Shown here piece after piece: positions 59,822 to 64,000 of a DNA stretch of 64,000 nucleotides. The notes beneath the pieces are model-generated. The model had not been told where the DNA came from. It did no database searches and was given only the letters and a program-made list of their open reading frames with translations. Each line of letters opens with the position of its first letter. Within the stretch, counting starts at the first letter, position 1. Source of the stretch: FEN-1073 sp963780865. GTDB lineage: Bacteria > Chloroflexota > Anaerolineae > Anaerolineales > RBG-16-64-43. Both the position numbers and the translations under genes were made by a program. Location: the NCBI GenBank assembly GCA_963780865.1, contig CAWADT010000001.1, positions 62,001 to 126,000 on the forward strand, in the 5' to 3' direction.

Positions 59822-62097
59822 AGAAAATCATCGCCGTCATTGGAATCCTCCTGGTCCTCGCCGTCGGTGTATTCGTCATTCGGCCATTGATCCTGCAGAA
59901 AAGCGCCGGTCTGCTGGGTTCGTCGACAAACACACAATCCCCCGTCGGCCTGGAAGTCACCCATACCCCAACCGCCGAATCCGCCGCGCGGGCGTTCCTC
60001 GACGGGTGGCAGTCCGAAAATTACACCATGATGTATTCCCTGCTCACCCGCCTGACCCAGGACGGGATGACGCAGGATCAATTCCGCAAGGCCTACCAGG
60101 ATGTGTCCGATACGGTCACGCTCCGGTCGCTCTCATACCGGATCCTCTCGGTGGAGGTGACCCCGTCCGATTCGACGGTCCTGTTCGAAGTCACCTTGCA
60201 CACGATCCTCGTGGGGGACGTCACCCGCCAGGCCCGGATGCTGCTGAAGAATCAAAACGGCGAGTGGAAGGTGGCCTGGGACCAGCAGACGATCCTGCCG
60301 GAGCTGCAGAACGGCAACCAGCTGGTCATGCATCGGGATGCTCCCGCGCGCGGGAACATTTACGACCGGAACGGGCTGGCGCTGGCCGCCGAGGGCGACG
60401 CGGTGGAGATCGGCGTCATTCCGGGGCAGATCACGGACGAAGACACGATGCTCGCGTGCCTCTCGAAGGTGGTGAGCAAACCCAGGGAATTGATCCGCAC
60501 GATGTACGATTTCAACCACCCGGACTGGTATTTCCCCATCGGAGACGTCAACAAGGCGGATATCGGGGATGCCTGCCCCTTTGACACGCTCAGCCATATC
60601 GACGGAGTATCGGTGCGGGTGACTTCCCGCCGGTATTATTACGGCGGCGGCATCGCCTCGCACGTGGTCGGCTACATCCAGCAGCCGTCGCCGGAAAATA
60701 AAGCGCATTACCTTGCGCTCGGGTACGCCGGCGACGAGCTGGTCGGGGCCAGCGGCCTGGAGCAGTGGGGCGAGCAATATCTGGCGGGGAAACAGGGCGG
60801 GAATCTGTACGTGGTCACATCCGCCGGGAGCTTCGTGAGCACGATCGCGGAATCCAAGCCGGAAGCGGCGATGGCCATCTACACCACGCTCGACCGCGAC
60901 CTGCAGAGCCAGATCGAACAAACGGTGATGGGGCAGTTCACCGGCGCGGTGGTGGTGCTCAACCGCAACACCGGCGAGGTGCTGGCGATGATGTCGAGCC
61001 CGGGCTACGACAGCAACTACTTCAATCCGCAAAGCTACATCGGAACCAGCACCAACGAAGTCGAAAATATTCTATCCGACCAGCGCCATCCTTTGCTTAA
61101 CCGGGCGGCGCAAGGGTTGTACCCGCTGGGGTCGGTCTTCAAGATCATCACCATGGCGGCCGCGCTGCAATCCGGGCGATTCACTTCGGGTTCCATCTAC
61201 AACGACGTTGACGGGTATTTCCATGAGCTGCCCGGCTTCACCGGCACGGATTGGACGATCGAGCACGGTGTTGGCGCGTGGGGAAAAATCACCTTCGAAC
61301 AGTGCCTGGAGCGTTCCTGCAATACCTGCTTCTGGCATGTCGCTTTGGATCTTTATAACAGCGGGTTAACTGATGCGGTTTCGAACATGGCTGCCGCCTT
61401 TGGCCTGGGGCAGAAGACCGGGATAATCGGCGTGGAGGACGAGACCGGACTGCTTCCCAATCCAGCCTGGAAGCAAACCGCCGGCCTCGGGGACTGGGAC
61501 GGCGGCGACGCGCTCAACCAGGCCATCGGCCAGGGGTCGCTGGAGGTGACGCCGCTGCAAGTGGCGGATTTTGTCGCCGCGGTGGGCAACGGGGGCACGC
61601 TGTACGCGCCGCAAATTCTCTACTCCATCCGCCCGCCGATCGGCGATCCGGTCCTCACCTTCGCGCCGGAGACTCGCGGCACGCTGCCGGTGAGCCCGGA
61701 AAACCTGCAGGTAATCCAGAACGCGATGGGGGGCGTGATCACCGATAAAAACGGCACCGCGCGGTATCACTTCTATGGAATCTCCGACATCTATAAAATC
61801 GCCGGCAAAACCGGAACGGCGCAGACCACCGCATACGATCTCCCGGACGCCTGGTTCGTCGCCTTCACCAACAATGCCTTCCCCGACAAACCGGACATCG
61901 CCGTAGTGGCGATCGTGGAACGAATCGGCGAAGGATCCACCTACGCCGCGCCGATGGTGCGCCGCATCCTGGAAATCTATTTCCAGGGTCGGCCGGCCGC
62001 CCGCTATCCGTGGGAGTCCGACTTCGGCTTCCTCGGAACCAACACGCCGGTGGAGACCGAAACGCCGACGGAAACCGCAATCGAACCCGCGCCATAG
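59818..62097 (+). CDS. Penicillin-binding transpeptidase with NTF2-like domain, copy 1
   Basis: A 759-residue class B PBP from a TTG start with GGAGGAG at 59802-59808. One N-terminal membrane anchor is followed by an NTF2-like (MecA_N-type) domain at about residues 50-155 (AESAARAFLDGWQ). The PBP dimerisation domain starts at RDAPARGNIYDRNG. The transpeptidase domain has SVFK (Ser439-Lys442), SCN (500-502) and KTG (664-666). A Thr/Pro-rich tail ends the protein. It cross-links peptidoglycan outside the membrane. MecA_N-bearing PBPs can be slow to react with beta-lactams, but this cannot be told here. Confidence 0.92.
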   Translation: MKKIIAVIGILLVLAVGVFVIRPLILQKSAGLLGSSTNTQSPVGLEVTHTPTAESAARAFLDGWQSENYTMMYSLLTRLTQDGMTQDQFRKAYQDVSDTVTLRSLSYRILSVEVTPSDSTVLFEVTLHTILVGDVTRQARMLLKNQNGEWKVAWDQQTILPELQNGNQLVMHRDAPARGNIYDRNGLALAAEGDAVEIGVIPGQITDEDTMLACLSKVVSKPRELIRTMYDFNHPDWYFPIGDVNKADIGDACPFDTLSHIDGVSVRVTSRRYYYGGGIASHVVGYIQQPSPENKAHYLALGYAGDELVGASGLEQWGEQYLAGKQGGNLYVVTSAGSFVSTIAESKPEAAMAIYTTLDRDLQSQIEQTVMGQFTGAVVVLNRNTGEVLAMMSSPGYDSNYFNPQSYIGTSTNEVENILSDQRHPLLNRAAQGLYPLGSVFKIITMAAALQSGRFTSGSIYNDVDGYFHELPGFTGTDWTIEHGVGAWGKITFEQCLERSCNTCFWHVALDLYNSGLTDAVSNMAAAFGLGQKTGIIGVEDETGLLPNPAWKQTAGLGDWDGGDALNQAIGQGSLEVTPLQVADFVAAVGNGGTLYAPQILYSIRPPIGDPVLTFAPETRGTLPVSPENLQVIQNAMGGVITDKNGTARYHFYGISDIYKIAGKTGTAQTTAYDLPDAWFVAFTNNAFPDKPDIAVVAIVERIGEGSTYAAPMVRRILEIYFQGRPAARYPWESDFGFLGTNTPVETETPTETAIEPAP

Positions 62098-62281
62098 AGA
62101 ATCTCGTTCGAATCCAGCCGCAGCCGCAACAAGCTCACTCAGGCGCCGAAAGAATTCGAAATGATGGGCGGGATCAGATAATCCGGCAAATCTTTTCGCG
62201 TAACTCCAAAGTCTTCGTGCAATAACCAAAATCGGTAAAAAAACGAGAAAGCACACAGAAAATATCGATAAAGATTAATTG

Positions 62282-62444
62282 GCAACAACTCAGGTCGGTA
62301 AAAACGTACACCGAAACACGGAAAAAATCCGAAATCACCGAAAAATTTTCTTTGGTAAAGAAGGACAACCTAATGTTTTTCAGTGCATTCGGCTCTTTTC
62401 GGTGCAATCCGTGTACAAAGGCGGATGCCCCGTTGAGTAGATAC
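62282..62444. mobile_element. Miniature element with 8-bp target duplication (GTAAC-type ends)
   Basis: A 163-bp element with ends GCAACAACTCAGG and, inverted, GTATCTACTCAAC. It is flanked by ATTAATTG (62274-62281) and ATTTATTG (62445-62452), a 7/8 match. Interior AAACGTACACCGAA and CGTGTACAAAGGCGGA are shared with 37203-37362. It separates the two PBP genes; the rest of the gap 62098-62281 shows nothing recognisable. Confidence 0.8.
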
Positions 62445-62490
62445 ATTTATTGTTAATACATATATTCCTCTTCCCCTCGCTGGAATTCGC

Positions 62491-62588
62491 CGTCGGGTGT
62501 TACACTTGCGCGGATGGGCATCCCGCACGCCGCGAATTCACTCCCGGGGAACATATTCGGCGGAGTGCGGAGGAGAGGTTCGTTTTGA
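62491..62588 (+). pseudogene. Remnant of the maf 3' end upstream of PBP copy 2
   Basis: CGGGTGTTACAC (62494-62505) matches the maf segment at 59644-59655, and the last 30 bases, with GCGGAGGAGAG and CGTTTTGA, match the end of maf at about 59799-59821. About 80 bp between are missing. The fragment ends in the same TTGA overlap with the PBP start. It is a by-product of the maf-PBP duplication. Confidence 0.7.
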
Positions 62589-64000
62589 AGAAAATCATCG
62601 CGGTAATTGGAATCCTCGCGGTTCTCGCCGTCGGCGTGGTCGCCGTCCGAGCAATTCTTCTGCATCGGAGCGGCGGAGCAATGGGATTATCCGGGAGCAC
62701 GCCGACCACGACCGGTCTGGAAGTAACCCGCGCGCCCACCGCCGAATCCGCCGCGCGGGCGTTCCTCGGCGCCTGGCAGGCGGCGGATTACGCCAAGATG
62801 TATTCGCTCCTCTCCGCCGACGCGCAAAAGGGGATGACCTCCGATCAGTTCCAAAAGGCGTACCAGAACGTCACCCAGACCGCCACGATCCGCTCGATCG
62901 ATTACCAGATCGTCTCGGTGGAAATGACCCCGACGGACGCGACCGTACAGTTTTCGGCGACGCTGCACACCGCGCTGGTGGGTGACATCCCCAGCCAGAC
63001 GCGGATACTCCTGAAAAATGAATCGGGCCAGTGGAAGGTGGCCTGGGACGAGCAATCCATCCTCCCGGACCTGAAGGACGGCAACAAGCTGATCATGAAT
63101 CTCGACATCCCGGCGCGCGGCAACATTTACGACCGCAACAGCCTGCCGCTGGCGGCAGACGCCACGGCGGCGGAGATCGACGTGATCCCTGGGTTGATCA
63201 CCAACGAAGGCATCATGCTCAACTGCCTTTCGGTGGTGCTCCACAAACCGCGCGCGCTGATCCAAACCATGTACGACACCGACCATCCGGATTGGATTTT
63301 TCCGATCGGCGACGTCAATACCTCCGACATCCCCAGCGCCTGCCCGCTGAACAGCCTCACCAACACGGATGGCATCCAGGTGCGGCTGACGGAGATGCGC
63401 TACTACTACGGCGGCGGCGTCGCGTCGAACGTGGTGGGATACACCCGCAAGCCCTCGGCGGCCGACCTCGCCGCCGGATACGGGGGCGATCAACAGGTGG
63501 GGGCGAACGGGCTGGAGCTATCGGGCGAGGATTACCTCGCCGGCCGGAGCGGCGGCTCGCTGCTGGTAACCTCATCCAGCGGAACGGTGGTGAGCACGCT
63601 GGCCCAATCCACGCCACAGCCGGCGATGGACATCTACACCACCCTCGACCGCAACCTGCAGGCGCAGATGGAACGGACCCTGATGGGGCCGTTCACCGGC
63701 GCGGCGGTGGTGCTCAACCGCAACACCGGCGAAGTGCTGGCCATGCTGTCGAGCCCGAGCTTCGACAGCAACTATTTCAATCCGCAAAGCTTCAACGGAA
63801 CGCAAACCAATGCAAAGACGAACATCTTAAGCGATTCGCGCAGCCCGTTGCTCAACCGCGCGACGCGGGGGCTGTATCCGCTCGGGTCGGTGTTCAAGAT
63901 CATCACCATGTCCGCCGCGCTGCAATCCGGCATGTTCGATCCCAATTCCATCGCGTATGACGACCAAACCGGGTATTTTACGGAACTCGAGGGTTTCAAC
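62585..64000 (+). CDS. Penicillin-binding transpeptidase with NTF2-like domain, copy 2 (cut by window end)
   Basis: The first 472 codons of a paralogue of the PBP just upstream, open to the end of the window. It also starts with TTG and GGAGGAGAGG nine bases before it. The start MKKIIAVIGIL is identical in the first 11 residues. The same order is seen: membrane anchor, NTF2-like domain (AESAARAFLGAWQ), RGNIYDRNSLPLAA dimerisation motif, and transpeptidase SVFK (Ser435-Lys438). Copies differ most in the NTF2-like and dimerisation parts. SxN and KTG motifs lie beyond the window. Confidence 0.9.
   Translation, partial: MKKIIAVIGILAVLAVGVVAVRAILLHRSGGAMGLSGSTPTTTGLEVTRAPTAESAARAFLGAWQAADYAKMYSLLSADAQKGMTSDQFQKAYQNVTQTATIRSIDYQIVSVEMTPTDATVQFSATLHTALVGDIPSQTRILLKNESGQWKVAWDEQSILPDLKDGNKLIMNLDIPARGNIYDRNSLPLAADATAAEIDVIPGLITNEGIMLNCLSVVLHKPRALIQTMYDTDHPDWIFPIGDVNTSDIPSACPLNSLTNTDGIQVRLTEMRYYYGGGVASNVVGYTRKPSAADLAAGYGGDQQVGANGLELSGEDYLAGRSGGSLLVTSSSGTVVSTLAQSTPQPAMDIYTTLDRNLQAQMERTLMGPFTGAAVVLNRNTGEVLAMLSSPSFDSNYFNPQSFNGTQTNAKTNILSDSRSPLLNRATRGLYPLGSVFKIITMSAALQSGMFDPNSIAYDDQTGYFTELEGFN

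Noticed and set aside
1..64000. tRNA or rRNA genes
   Set aside because: I looked for T-loop patterns and conserved rRNA stretches in the gaps and found none; a covariance search would be needed to exclude an unusual tRNA.

Overview
The window looks like a chromosomal piece of an anaerobic or microaerophilic bacterium of the Chloroflexota, most likely an Anaerolineae-type lineage. The grounds are GC-rich coding sequence, lipoproteins with Thr/Pro/Ser-rich linkers, small SWIM zinc-finger proteins, DUF4349 and DUF362 proteins, a WXG100/EccC locus, and intergenic space full of miniature inverted-repeat elements. The lineage is an inference; no 16S or tRNA gene was seen.

Layout. 1-5.4 kb: end of uvrA (with an apparent frameshift), a leader peptide/terminator unit, a SWIM protein, and three genes for membrane subunits of a complex I/hydrogenase-4-like proton pump. 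5.4-7.65 kb: dnaA on the minus strand, flanked by DnaA boxes on both sides (candidate oriC downstream, autoregulatory boxes upstream). 7.65-13.4 kb: gatC-gatA, then a sugar nucleotidyltransferase, a small protein and an aminotransferase, then gatB. 13.6-20.6 kb: M1 peptidase lipoprotein, glutamate dehydrogenase, a PEP-synthase-like protein, dnaN. 20.9-31.7 kb: mostly minus strand, with a phosphodiesterase lipoprotein, an ABC-2 exporter operon, pcm, a DUF4349 lipoprotein, a metallophosphoesterase, two paralogous GNAT proteins and dihydrolipoamide dehydrogenase. 31.8-37 kb: surE, DUF362 protein, small membrane protein plus selA, and an HMGL-type aldolase.

37.4-46.6 kb is the most distinctive region: a compact type VII secretion-like locus with an EccC/EssC-type triple ATPase, a WXG100 protein with altered signature residues, a ubiquitin-like (YukD/EsaB)-FHA fusion, and two membrane proteins of unknown function. 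A perfect palindromic terminator lies between the WXG100 gene and the ATPase gene. An IS5-type insertion sequence follows; its flanks record insertion exactly at the edge of an older miniature element.

48.6-64 kb: a solo LuxR-type regulator with a clear promoter and operator-like dyad, a tryptophan T-box riboswitch in front of trpB2, a CNNM/HlyC-type CBS protein, a LysM/C39 protein with a large GAF histidine kinase, an IS110-family transposase with a long noncoding flank, maf, and two tandem paralogous penicillin-binding proteins. The second PBP is preceded by a remnant of maf and runs off the window end.

At least two families of miniature transposons occupy the gaps. One shares its ends with the resident IS5-type element and has 4-bp YTAA target duplications. 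The other has ends resembling GTAACTACTCAG and 8-bp near-perfect target duplications. No CRISPR array, rRNA or tRNA gene was recognised.
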